64,000 nt of DNA from Sphingomonas hengshuiensis (GTDB lineage Bacteria > Pseudomonadota > Alphaproteobacteria > Sphingomonadales > Sphingomonadaceae). The notes beneath the pieces are model-generated. The model was not told the origin of the DNA and made no database searches. It was given only the letters and a program-made list of their open reading frames with translations. The stretch is from positions 1,860,001-1,924,000 of the forward strand of contig NZ_CP010836.1 in assembly GCF_000935025.1 (NCBI RefSeq). The letters run 5' to 3'. The translations under genes were made by a program, and so were the position numbers. Shown here piece after piece: positions 8,835-19,900 of the stretch. Numbering within the stretch: position 1 is the first letter of the stretch; each line of letters begins with the position of its first letter.

Positions 8835-10264
8835 GCCCGGCGACCGACGCACTCGCCGGCGCGCAGGACGCCCGTCCGCACATCCTCGTCGTCGGGGATG
8901 CGATGCTCGATCGCTACATTATCGGCGAGACGAGCCGGATTTCGCCCGAAGCGCCCGTGCCCGTAGTTCAGGCGGGGCGCGAGGAAATGCGCGCGGGCGG
9001 CGCCGCGAACGTCGCGGCGAACGTGCGGGCGCTGGGGCCCAGGAGCAGCCTGCTGACGGTCGTCGGGGACGACAGCGGCGGCCGCGACCTGATCGACCTG
9101 ATGGCGGCGCAGGGTGTCGCGCTGGACTGCGTGATCGACAAGGGCCAGCGCACCACGCAGAAGACGCGCCTGATCTCGGGCGCGCAGCAGATCGCCCGCA
9201 TCGACCATGACGGCAGCGTGAGCGACAGCGCCAGGGCCGAACTCGCCCGCCGCTTCGAGGCACGGCTCGACGGCGTTTCCGCGGTGATCTTCTCCGATTA
9301 CGACAAGGGTGCGCTGACCGACCTGCCCGCGCTGCTCGCCATCGCGCGGCGGCGTGGCGTGCCGAGTTTCGTCGACCCGAAGGTCGCGGACCCGGCGCGC
9401 TATGCCGGGGCGTTCCTGCTCAAGCCCAATGCCCGCGAGTTCCATGCGCTGTTTGGCCAATGCCCGGACGAGACCCTCGCGGCGCGCGCGCGGGCCGTGC
9501 TGGCCGAGATGGACCTCGACTATCTGGTGGTCACGCGCGGCGCGAAGGGCATTTTGATGGTGTCGCGCACCGGCGAGGTCGTCGATCACCCGACCGAGGC
9601 GCTGGAGGTCTTCGACGTCACCGGCGCCGGCGACACGATCATCGCGGCGCTGGTCGTTGGAATCGCCGAGGGGCTGCCGATCGCTGCCGCCATCGATCAG
9701 GCGAATATCGCCGCCAGCATCGCCGTGTCGCGCCCGGGGACGCATGTCGTGACGCGCAGCGAACTGGAGGAGCGGCTGTACCGGCGCAGCCACGCGATGA
9801 CCAAGCTCCTCCCGCTCCCGCTGCTCGCGGGCAAGCTGGACCATGCCCGCGCGGGCGGTGCGCGGATCGTGTTCACCAATGGCTGTTTCGACGTGCTCCA
9901 TGCCGGGCATGTCCGGTTGCTCGATCTCGCGCGGCGACAGGGCGATGTCCTCGTCGTCGGGCTCAATTCGGACGATTCGGTCCGCCGGCTGAAAGGGGCG
10001 CCGCGCCCGGTAAACACGCTCGCCGATCGCGCCGAGGTGTTGAGCGGGCTTGCTTCGGTCGATCATGTCGTCCTGTTCGAAGAGGATACGCCGCTGGACC
10101 TGATCCGCGCGGTGCGGCCCGACGTGCTGGTCAAGGGCGGCGACTATTCCGCCGACACCGTCGTCGGGGCGGACCTCGTTCGCGAAGGCGGAGGGCAGGT
10201 CATGATCGCGCCGCTGCTGGCGGGCCGCTCGACCACCGCGATCCTAGGCGCGCTCGCGCGATGA
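8831..10264 (+). CDS. hldE: Bifunctional heptose 7-phosphate kinase / heptose 1-phosphate adenylyltransferase
   Basis: A 477-aa protein, the same length as Escherichia coli HldE. The N-terminal ribokinase-like domain (about 1-320) carries GGAANVAANVRALG and the catalytic DVTGAGDT loop. The C-terminal nucleotidyltransferase domain (from about 340) carries FTNGCFDVLHAGHVRLL, the HxGH-type signature, and RLKGAPRPVN. It phosphorylates D-glycero-D-manno-heptose 7-phosphate at C1 and, after GmhB action, adenylylates it to ADP-heptose. The GTG start at 8831 is fixed by its overlap with the upstream stop. The context (gmhB divergent, glycosyltransferase and giant autotransporter downstream) suggests ADP-heptose for a surface glycan or glycoprotein. 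Confidence 0.93.
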   Translation: MSPATDALAGAQDARPHILVVGDAMLDRYIIGETSRISPEAPVPVVQAGREEMRAGGAANVAANVRALGPRSSLLTVVGDDSGGRDLIDLMAAQGVALDCVIDKGQRTTQKTRLISGAQQIARIDHDGSVSDSARAELARRFEARLDGVSAVIFSDYDKGALTDLPALLAIARRRGVPSFVDPKVADPARYAGAFLLKPNAREFHALFGQCPDETLAARARAVLAEMDLDYLVVTRGAKGILMVSRTGEVVDHPTEALEVFDVTGAGDTIIAALVVGIAEGLPIAAAIDQANIAASIAVSRPGTHVVTRSELEERLYRRSHAMTKLLPLPLLAGKLDHARAGGARIVFTNGCFDVLHAGHVRLLDLARRQGDVLVVGLNSDDSVRRLKGAPRPVNTLADRAEVLSGLASVDHVVLFEEDTPLDLIRAVRPDVLVKGGDYSADTVVGADLVREGGGQVMIAPLLAGRSTTAILGALAR

Positions 10265-10359
10265 ACAGAGGAGCCCGAACCCAGCATGCAGCTAGTCTGC
10301 AAACATCCCGCCCTCACAGTGCACGCACCCCTGCCCCTCTTTCGGACTGATCAGCTATC

Positions 10360-12513
10360 ATGACCAATCAGCAGCAGAACCTCACGATCGAACAGGCGCT
10401 GGCGCAGGCCAATGCGCATTGGAACGCCGGCCAGGCGGATCAGGCCGAGCGGCTGTGCCAGCAAGTGCTCGCGCTCTGGCCGGGGCAGACCGACGCGCTG
10501 CACCTGATGGGGCTGATGGCGCATGCCTATGGCAATCTCGACCTCGCGATCGACCATCTGCGCCGCGCCAGCCTCGCCCCGCGCGCGCCCGCAATCTATC
10601 TGAGCAACCTCGCCGAGATGTGTCGCCAGGCCGGCCAGCTCGCCGATGCCGAGGTGGCGGGTCGCCGGGCGGTGGCGATGGACAATGCGCTCGTCGCGGG
10701 GTGGAACAATCTGGGTATCGTCCTCCAGGAAGCCGGCAAGCTCGAGGAGAGCCTGACCTGCCTGCAACGCGTGGTCGCGCTGCAACCCGATTATGCCGAG
10801 GCGCATAACAATCTTGGCAACACGTTGAAGCGGCTGGGACGGCTGGATCAGGCGCGGGCCTGCTATGAGCGTGCGCTCGAACTCGCCCCGACCTATGCCG
10901 AGGCGCTCAGCAACCTTTCGAACCTGCTCAACGATCTCGGCCTGCCCGATGAGGCGCTCGCGCTGGCCCGTCGCGCGATCGACGCCAATCCGCGGCTGTC
11001 CGATGCGTATATCAACGCCGCGGCGGTCGAAGTGGCTCGTGATCGCTATCCGGACGCGCTCCGCTGGGTCGACGGCCTGCTCATGCACGCCCCCCTGCAT
11101 GTCGGCGCGCTGGGCGTCCGGGCGACGATATTGCGCCGGCTCGGGCGGCTCGACGAAGCGCTGGCCGACGCCCGCCGCGCCGTCGCGACCGCACCCGACA
11201 ATGGCGAGGCGCAGAACATCCTCGGCGAAGTGCTCCAGGCGCAGGACAAGCCGGAGGAGGCGCTCGCGGCATTCGACCGCGCGGCGCAGTCGCTCGGCTT
11301 CGCCCCCGAAAAGGCGCTGGTCAATCGCGGTATTCTGCTGATGGAACGCGGCGACCGCGATGCGGCGAAGGCCGTGTTCGATCAGGTCCTCGCGCAATTC
11401 CCGCGATCGGCCTCCGCATGGTTCAACCTCGCCGACCTGCATCGCTTCGCGCCCGGCGACCCCGCCATCGCGACGATGGAGGCGCTGGTCACGTCCGGCG
11501 GGGTACAGGGCCAGTCCGATCGCGCCGCGCTGCACTTTGCGCTGGGCAAGGCCTTGCTCGACGCGGGCGAACCGGCCCGCGCCTTCGCCTATCTCGACGA
11601 GGGCAATCGCCAGAAGCGCGCGACCTTCGCCTATGACGCCGACAGCATCGACGCCTGGGTCTCGGCGATCATCGAGGCCTTTCCCGCCGAATTGATCCAA
11701 CGCCCCGCCGCCGCGGTGCCGGACAGCGCTCTGGCAGTTTTCGTCGTCGGCATGCCGCGATCGGGGACGACGTTGATCGAACAGATCCTCGCCTCGCATC
11801 CCGATATTGCCGGGGCGGGCGAACTCGCGACGCTCCAGAACATGGTGCATCAGGCGGGCGGCTATCCGGCGCTGGCATCGGCGCTCACCCCCGAGAACGA
11901 AGCCACGCTGGGCCGGCACTATCTCGACGCCGTCAAGCCGCTGGCGGGCAGCCGCCACCGGCTGGTCGACAAGATGCCCTCGAACTTCCTGTTCGCGGGG
12001 CTGATCCACCGGATGCTGCCCGAGGCGCGCATCATCCATGTCCGCCGCGATCCCGCCGACACCTGCCTGTCCTGCTACACCAAGCTGTTCACGCGCGAAC
12101 AATTGTTCAGTTATGATCAGGTGGAGTTGGCGCGCTTCTACAAGGGCTATGAGCGGCTCATGGCGCATTGGCGGGCGATACTGCCCGCGGATCGATTTAT
12201 CGAAGTCCGGTACGAGGATGTCGTTGCCGGTATCGAGCCCGAAGCGCGGCGCCTGATCGATTTCTGCGGGCTCGACTGGAACCCCGCCTGCCTCGATTTC
12301 CACGCAACGCCGCGCACGATCCGCACCGCGAGCGTCAACCAGGTCCGGAGCCCGCTCTACGCCAGCAGCATCGGACGCTGGCGCGCCTATGCGCCGCATC
12401 TCGGCCCGCTACTCGAAGGGCTCGGCATTGTCCCCGAAGCGGCCCCCGTCGAGGCAAAGAGCGCGGCCAAACCAGCCGGGAAGCGCAGCAAGAAGCCGGA
12501 GGTCGCCCTTTGA
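10360..12513 (+). CDS. TPR-repeat sulfotransferase family protein
   Basis: A 717-aa fusion. About eleven tetratricopeptide repeats span residues 1-400 (for example AEAHNNLGNTLKRLGRLDQA), followed by a Sulfotransfer-type domain from about 460 whose PAPS 5'-phosphosulfate loop reads VVGMPRSGTTLIEQIL; DKMPSNFLFAG and HVRRDPADTCLSCY follow as the 3'-phosphate region. It would transfer sulfate from PAPS to a hydroxyl of a glycan or protein, with the TPR arm probably gripping a protein substrate. A lysine-rich tail ends the protein. It overlaps the next glycosyltransferase by 4 bp (TTGA), so the two act together. The acceptor is unknown; the giant autotransporter downstream is an obvious candidate. 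Confidence 0.85.
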   Translation: MTNQQQNLTIEQALAQANAHWNAGQADQAERLCQQVLALWPGQTDALHLMGLMAHAYGNLDLAIDHLRRASLAPRAPAIYLSNLAEMCRQAGQLADAEVAGRRAVAMDNALVAGWNNLGIVLQEAGKLEESLTCLQRVVALQPDYAEAHNNLGNTLKRLGRLDQARACYERALELAPTYAEALSNLSNLLNDLGLPDEALALARRAIDANPRLSDAYINAAAVEVARDRYPDALRWVDGLLMHAPLHVGALGVRATILRRLGRLDEALADARRAVATAPDNGEAQNILGEVLQAQDKPEEALAAFDRAAQSLGFAPEKALVNRGILLMERGDRDAAKAVFDQVLAQFPRSASAWFNLADLHRFAPGDPAIATMEALVTSGGVQGQSDRAALHFALGKALLDAGEPARAFAYLDEGNRQKRATFAYDADSIDAWVSAIIEAFPAELIQRPAAAVPDSALAVFVVGMPRSGTTLIEQILASHPDIAGAGELATLQNMVHQAGGYPALASALTPENEATLGRHYLDAVKPLAGSRHRLVDKMPSNFLFAGLIHRMLPEARIIHVRRDPADTCLSCYTKLFTREQLFSYDQVELARFYKGYERLMAHWRAILPADRFIEVRYEDVVAGIEPEARRLIDFCGLDWNPACLDFHATPRTIRTASVNQVRSPLYASSIGRWRAYAPHLGPLLEGLGIVPEAAPVEAKSAAKPAGKRSKKPEVAL

Positions 12514-13679
12514 GCGATGTTGGGGGGACGCTGAAAGCGCTGGAGACCCAGGCTCAGGCGCTGCTCGTTGCAGGGCGCGGCGCCGAGGTCGAGGCGATGG
12601 TCCGGCCGTTGCTGGCGAGTGGCAGCGGCGCGGTGAGCCTATGGGCGCTGCTGGCGCAGGCGCTCCGTGTCCAGGGGCGCGTGGCCGAGGCGCGGCCGAT
12701 CCAGGAAATGCTGGTCGATGCGCTGCCCGGGCATCTTCCGACGCGGTTCGACTTGTCCGAGACGCTGCTGTTGCTTGGCGATTTCGACCGCGGCTGGCGC
12801 GAATATGGCTATCGCTACAGCCTTGCGCACACGACCCGGATCGAACGCAAGGTGCAGCGCCCGCGCTGGGACGGGCGCCCCATCCCCGGCCAGACGCTGC
12901 TGATCCATGACGAACAGGGCTATGGCGACACCTTCCAGTTCCTCCGCATGGTCGCCTGGGCCAGGGAGCGCAGCCAGGCGAAGGTGGTGCTCGAGATCAA
13001 TCACGAAATGGCGAGCATCGCACGCCGTATGTCGGGGTTCGACGCGATCACGCTGCGTGGCGAACTGCCCCCGCCCTTTGACGTGCATTGCGAGATGATG
13101 AGCCTGCCGATGGCGATGGGGCTCAAGCTCGGCGATCTGCCCGGCGATCCGATGCCGTATCTGACCGCCCTGCCCGACCGGCGCGAGACGTGGCGCCGGC
13201 GGCTAGCCCCTCATGCCGGGCTGAAAGTCGCGTGCCTCTGGGCCGGGCGACCGACGCACATGAACGACGCCAATCGCTCGGTGTCGCTCGCGACGCTGGC
13301 GCCGCTGGCGCAGGACGGCGTCACCTTCTTCTCGATCCAGAAGGGACCGAGCGAGGGCGACGCATTGGCCCCGCCGCCCGGAATGAACCTTGTCAGCCTC
13401 AGTCCTGAAATCCGCGATTTCGAGGATACTGCTGCGATTCTGTGCGAAGTCGACCTCCTGATCTCGATCGACAGTTCGCCGGTCCATCTTGCCGGTGCGC
13501 TTGGCCGCCCGGCCTGGGTGATGCTACCGCTCCTTCCCGACTGGCGTTGGTTGCAGGGTCGCGACGACACCCCCTGGTATCCATCGGTACGGCTGTTCCG
13601 ACAGACCGAATGGGGCCGCTGGGACCAGGTGGTCGACCGGGTTGCCGCGGCGCTGACCGAGCACAAACGCGCGGGTTAA
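12510..13679 (+). CDS. TPR-containing GT9-like glycosyltransferase (heptosyltransferase superfamily)
   Basis: A 389-aa protein with TTG start at 12510, set by the TTGA overlap with the sulfotransferase. Residues 1-100 form short TPR helices ending in the FDRGWREYGYRY motif seen in TPR-glycosyltransferases. The C-terminal GT-B half includes CLWAGRPTHMNDANRS, FFSIQKGPSEGD, DFEDTAAILCEVDLLISIDS and SPVHLAGALGRPAWVMLP, matching the nucleotide-sugar side of GT9 enzymes. GT9 enzymes classically use ADP-heptose, and HldE, which makes it, is encoded two genes upstream. A role like the autotransporter heptosyltransferases (TibC/AAH) is therefore plausible but unproven; the donor could be another NDP-sugar. 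Confidence 0.78.
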   Translation: MSDVGGTLKALETQAQALLVAGRGAEVEAMVRPLLASGSGAVSLWALLAQALRVQGRVAEARPIQEMLVDALPGHLPTRFDLSETLLLLGDFDRGWREYGYRYSLAHTTRIERKVQRPRWDGRPIPGQTLLIHDEQGYGDTFQFLRMVAWARERSQAKVVLEINHEMASIARRMSGFDAITLRGELPPPFDVHCEMMSLPMAMGLKLGDLPGDPMPYLTALPDRRETWRRRLAPHAGLKVACLWAGRPTHMNDANRSVSLATLAPLAQDGVTFFSIQKGPSEGDALAPPPGMNLVSLSPEIRDFEDTAAILCEVDLLISIDSSPVHLAGALGRPAWVMLPLLPDWRWLQGRDDTPWYPSVRLFRQTEWGRWDQVVDRVAAALTEHKRAG

Positions 13680-13999
13680 GCGGCGCTGAGCAGGATCGCT
13701 AACTTCGCGGGCGTCTCGTCCGATCGCCTCCGCGCGGGTATTTTCTCCCCAGAATCCAAGACTACGTAATAGTACAGTGGCATCTTGACTGAATAGATTG
13801 AGAGTAGCAGACGATATTACCGAAGGCCGGTAAAAATACGGCCTATGTGGAGAGTTTGCGGCGCAACATTGAGGTTTGAAGGGCATTTTACGGAAAATCG
13901 AGCGCGACTCCGAACGTTGTTAACGTTTGTTAGTTATTTCTATTTTCCCGTAGGAACCTTTCACAAAATCCGTGTGCCGCTTGTTTTTTTGGGGGAAGT
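13680..13999 (+). promoter_or_regulatory. AT-rich 320-bp leader upstream of the giant autotransporter
   Basis: There is no gene here. The last 250 bases are conspicuously AT-rich against GC-rich neighbours, as expected for a regulated promoter. Visible elements are TTGACT at 13785-13790, an inverted repeat TTACCG-5-CGGTAA at 13817-13833, a paired AACGTT-GTT-AACGTT at 13913-13927, and a strong ribosome site GGGGGAAG just before the ATG at 14000. No -10 box can be placed with confidence. Confidence 0.5.
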
Positions 14000-16900
14000 A
14001 TGGCGCGCACGAGCTATAACAGGGCAATTCTGGCCGGTTCCTCGCTAATCGTGATCGGGATGGGGCTGGCCGCAACGCCAGTGCTCGCCCAGGACACGAC
14101 CATTGCCAGCTCGATAACGACGGGCACCGTTTGGAGCGGCAGTTCGTCGCCCGGTACAAATTTCACGATCACCCCTACCGGGACGATCAGCGTTACTAGC
14201 ACAACTGCCCTCACCATCACCGGCGGGCCGGGTGCGGCGTTGGGCACGCTGGAGAACAGCGGCCTGATCAACGATACGTCCGGCGGCAACATGGCGATTT
14301 TCATCGGCGCGACGAGCACCGACACGATCAGCCTCGCCGCGCTGAACAACCTCGCTGGCGGTACGATCTCGGCGGTAGCGACGGGTATCGTTCTCAATAC
14401 TCGCGGTACGATCGGTACACTGACCAACTCGGGGCGGATCAGCGGCTTTACCGCCGTGGGCAATTACGGATCGATCGGATCGATCAGCAACACCGGGGTG
14501 ATTGCGGGTACCAGGCGCGGTATCTCCAACTTCTTCGGCGGCACAATCGGCACCATCAGCAATTCCGGCACGATTAGCGTGGGCGCCGGGGCTTCCCAGG
14601 CCGCGGGCGGCGTCGCCAACTATGCCGGTTCTATCCTGGCGCTGATCAATACCGGGACGATCATCAGCAGTTCCAGCAGCGGCGTGGGCAACAACACGCT
14701 CAGTTCTTCGATCGGCCAGATCACCAATAGCGGCCTGATCAGCGGCGCCACCGGCGGCCTGTGGAATTCGGGGACGATGTCCCAGGTAACCAATACCGGT
14801 CGGATCATCGGCGCCCAGGCCGGCGTTTTCCATTCAAGCGGCACGATCGGTACGATCAACAACAGCGGCACGATCAGCGGCGGCAGCTACGGTATTTCGA
14901 TCGGGACCGGCGCGTTCAATTCGCTGATCAACAGCGGAACGGTGCGCGGCGCCATTGCGCTGGATTTTGGATCGGGCGTGTCCGTGCCCAACATCACCAA
15001 CAGCGGCGTGATCGCGGGTAGTATCGTCAATCGAAGCGCCAACGTGCTGACGATCAACGGCGGCACCGGTGCCACGTTCGGCACCCTGACCGGCAGCACG
15101 CTGACCAACAAGGGCAGCATCATCAGCACCATGGCGAACCTGGAGTTCGCATCGGGCAATCTGGTGCTGAACAGCAATATCAACGCCACGGGCCGAACTG
15201 TCGTCAATGACGGTGCGACCTTGTTGCTCAACAGCGGCATCAACCTTGCCGGCGCCTTTAACCAGATCACCGGCACGCTCGTCGTGGACCCGCTGGGCGG
15301 CCTGATCGCCACCGGCGTGGCGACCGCCAGCGGCGGCACGATCCAGTCGAACTTCGTCAGCACGAGCAACTATCTGGCGGGCACCTATACGCTGCTCGGT
15401 GGTTCCAGCCTGAACATCTTCGGCTTGACGGTCGATATCGGCACACTCGCCAATCTGGACCGGTCGGTCAACGCGACCGGCACGGCGCTGCAGTTGCTGG
15501 TCAACAACAGCTATGTCGGCGGCACGCTGGCGACCGGGAGCAACGCTGCGGCGCTGACCAGCAGCGACACCGGCCTGTTTGTCGCAACGACGGGCAGCAT
15601 CGGCACCTTTTCGAACACCGGCACACTCGGCGGCGCGCAGTTCGGCGTGAACAACCGCGGCACGATCGGCCTGCTCAGCAATTCGGGCCGGATCACCAAC
15701 AACAACTTCACTGCACTGTGGAACCAGGGCAGCATCGGGCAGCTCGTCAACACCGGCACGATCACCAACAGCAGCTGGGCGATCCTGAACAGCGGCACGA
15801 TCGGCACGCTGACCAACAGCGGCGTCATCGCGGGTGCGGGCAACGCGGTTCAGAACAACGCGGTCATGACGCTGATCGACAATAGCGGCACGATGTCGGG
15901 CGGGAGCGGCGGAAACGCCATTGCCGGCGTATTCGGCACGGTGCGCAACAGCGGCCTCTTCCTGGGCAACGTCAACGGCAATGGTGGCACGATCGGCACC
16001 ATCATCGGCGGGTCGGGTGGCACCGTCGGCACTTTTACCGGCTTTAATGGCACGTCGCAGGGAACGCTCGGCGTCGATGCCAACCTGACCTTCGCGTCGG
16101 GCGCGCTGCTCCTCAACGACACGATCACCGTGAAGACCGCCGCCGCCAGCGCGGTCACCGTCAGCAATACTGGCGCCGACATCACGCTTTCGACGATCGT
16201 CAACGTCAACGCCAATTTCAGCCAGAGCGCGGGTTCGCTCAACCTGGGCACTGCCGGCAAGTTGGCGGTCACACAGGCGGCCAGCATCACCGGCGGCACG
16301 ATCACCACCGGCGCCAACGGTTTTTCGACCAACGCGACCTATCTGAAGGGGGCGGCCGGCGGTACGCTGGTCAGCGGCGGTGTCGGATCGAGCTATTCGG
16401 GCGTCAGCATCGTGTCGAGCGGCGGCTTTACCGGCCTGGCCTTTGGCAGCTCGACCAGCGGCACCAACCTGCTGCTGTCGGCCAACAACATCTATGTCGG
16501 CGATACGCAGGCTTCGATCAACAATAGCGACTCGATCAGCGGCACGACCTGGGCGCTCTACGTCGCCAACACCGGCGCGATCGGCACGCTTATCAACAGC
16601 GGCACGCTGACCGGCCTGAATGATGGCCTCAGCAGCAATGGCAGCATCGGCAGCCTGTCCAACAGCGGTTTGATCAGCGGCGGGCAAAAGGGCCTGGGCA
16701 ACCAGAACACGATCACGAACCTGACCAACACATCGACCGGCACGATCCTGGGCGGCACTGCGGCGGGCCTGCAGAACGACACGTCGATGGGTACGCTCAC
16801 CAATGCCGGCCTGATTTCCTCGGGCTCGGCGGGCTTTGCCAATTACGGCACGCTGGGCTTGCTCAGCAACAGCGGCAGCATCAACGGCGGGCCGCAGGGT

Positions 16901-19900
16901 ATCTATCTCGACGGCAACAGCAACGCCGGCACGATCAACAACAGCGGCACGATCACCTCGGGGCAGAGCGCCGTCCAGGTCAGCGGCACGCTGGGGTCGC
17001 TGGTCAACAGCGGCTATATCGGCAACGCCACGAACGCGCTGAACGTCGCCGGCACACTGGGCACGCTGGTCAACGCCAATGGTGGCACGCTCAGCGGCAA
17101 CAACGTGATCTACGTGTCGGGCAGCCTGGGCGGGCTTTCCAACAGTGGCGTCATCAAGGGCCGGATCGACAACCAGACCGCCAACAACCTGACGATCACC
17201 GGCGGCGCGGCGGGCACGATCGGTACGCTGACCGGCACGTCGGGCATCGGCACGATCAACAACACGCTGAGCAACGTGGTGTTCGCATCGGGTAATCTGC
17301 TGCTGAACGACCGGATCATCGCCACCGGCCGCACCGTCAGCAACACCGGCGCCAGCCTGTCGCTGACCAGCAATATCAGCATCACCGGCAATTACAGCCA
17401 ATCGGCAGGCACGCTCAGCGTCACGCCCGGCACCAGCAGCCTGATCGTCAGCGGCGCGGCGAACCTCAGCGGCGGAACCGTCGCCGCCAGCCTGTCCAGC
17501 ACGGGGAATTACCTGGCGAGCAGCTATACGCTGGTCTCCGGCGGCGCGAGCTCGTCGCTTTCCGGCGCGACCGTGTCGACCGGCACCATCACCGGCCTGG
17601 CGAGTTCTTCGAGCATCAGCGGGAACAACCTGTTGCTGGCGATTACCAACGACTATGTCGGCGGATCGCTCACGACGCTCGCCAATGCGGCATCGCTCAC
17701 CAGCGCGTCCACCGGGCTGTACGTGGCAACGACCGGCACCATCGGCACGGTGTCGAACACCGGGACGCTGGGTGGCGCGCAATTCGGCGTCAACAACCGC
17801 GGCACGATCGGCACGTTCGGCAACTCCGGGCGGATCACCAACGCCAATTTCACCGCGCTGTGGAACCAGGGCAGCATCGGCCAGCTGGTCAATAGCGGTA
17901 CGATCACCAACAGCAGTTGGGCGATCCTGAACAGCGGCACGATCGGCACGGTGACCAACAGCGGCGTCATCAACGGCGCGGGCGTGGCGATCCAGAACAA
18001 CGCCGTCATCACCGCGGTCAACAATAGCGGCACGCTGGCGGGCCAAAACGCGCTTGCCGGCACGTTCGGCACGGTCATCAACAGCGGCCTGATCCGCGGC
18101 AATATCAACCCATCCGGCGGCGTGATCGGCACCATCATCGGTGGCAGCGGCGGCGCGATCGGTACGTTTACCGGCTCCACCGGCACGACCCAGGGCACGA
18201 TCGGTGCCACCGGCAACCTCACCTTCGCCGCGGGTGCGCTGCTGCTCAACGATACGATCAAAGCCGTCAACATAGCTGCCAGCGCGCTGACCGTCAGCAA
18301 CACCGGCGCCGACATCACGCTGGCGACGATCGTCAACGTCGACGGCAATTTCACCCAGAGCGCAGGCACGCTCAACCTGGGCACCACCGGCAAGCTGGTC
18401 GTGACGCAGGCGGCGAACTTCACGGGCGGCATCGTCGCGGTGGGCGGCTTCTCGGCGACCGGCAACTATCTTTTCGGCGGCACTGCCGGAACGCTGGTGT
18501 CGGGCGGCGCGGGCTCCAGCTATAGCGGCGCCACCGTCAATGCGGGGGGCATCACCGGCCTGGCGGCGGGAGCGGTCACCAGCGGCAACGACCTCGTGAT
18601 GGGTGTCAGCAACTACTATGTCGGCGGTACGCTGTCGTCGCTGAACAACACGGGCACCGTCAGCGGCGTTTCCGACGGCGTCTATGTCGCCGCGACCGGC
18701 AGCCTGGGCACGCTGGACAACAGCGGCACCCTGTCCGGCACGTCCACCGGCGTCACCAACCTCGGCCTGACGACGCTTCTGAGCAATTCGGGGCTGATCC
18801 AGGGCGGTGACAAGGGCGTCTACAACGCGGGCCAGATCGGCGCGTTGATCAACACCGGCACGATCACGACGGCGACCACCGCATCGGGCACCGGGCTGCA
18901 GAATAGCGGCAGCATCGGTACGCTGAGCAACAGCGGGCTGATCTCGATCGGGATTTACAACAATGGCGGCACGATAGGGCTGATCGACAACAGCGGCACG
19001 CTTCAGGGCGGTGCGCAGGCATTGTACATCACGTCCGGCGCCTCGCTCGCCGGTATCGCCAACAGCGGCCTGATCCAGGGCTCGATCATCAACGACTCGG
19101 CACAGGACTTCACCATCTCGGGCGGCACCGGCGCGGCGATCGGCACGCTGACCGGCATGAGCGGCCGCGGCAGCATCGTGAATACGGCCAGCAACCTGGT
19201 GTTCAGCAGCGGCAACCTGTTGCTCAACGACGACATCGACGCGACCGGCCACAGCGTGGTCAACAGCGGCGCGGTGATCACCCTGCCCGGCATGACGAGC
19301 ATCACGGGCAATTACAGCCAGTCGGCGGGTTCGCTGCTGGTCGATGCCGGCGTGAGTGGGCTTGCGGTGAGCGGAACCGCCACCGTCACGGGCGGCACCA
19401 TCGCCGCCGCGCTGGCCAGCACCGGAAATTACCTGGCAGGCGATTCCTACACGCTGATCCAGGCGGCGTCGGGCTCCTCCTATGGCGGTGTCAGCGTCAC
19501 TTCGGGCGTGACCGGCCTCAGCGTAACGGACGCGACCGCCACCATCGGCGGCAATACGAACCTGCTGCTCTCGGTCGCGAACAACTATGTCGGCGGCACG
19601 CTCGGCACCATCGCCAACACCGGCACGCTTAGCGGCACGACGCCGGTCTATGTCGCGAGCACCGGCAATCTCGGCCTGCTGTCGAACAGCGGGACGCTGT
19701 CGGGCAGTGTGGCTGCAATCAACGGGCTCGGCACGATCGGGACGATCGCGAATAGCGGCCTGATCCAGGGGCCGAACGCGATCGTCGATGCGGGCGGCAT
19801 CGGCCTCGTCGCGAACAGCGGCACCGTGATGGGCGATGTGCTCAACACGTCGGGCACCAACCTGACGCTGACCGGCGGCACCGGCGTCAATGGTGTCTTC

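Noticed and set aside
10351..12399. Minus-strand open frame under the TPR-sulfotransferase
   Set aside because: Shadow of TPR coding sequence; the plus frame has TPR and PAPS motifs, the minus frame has none.
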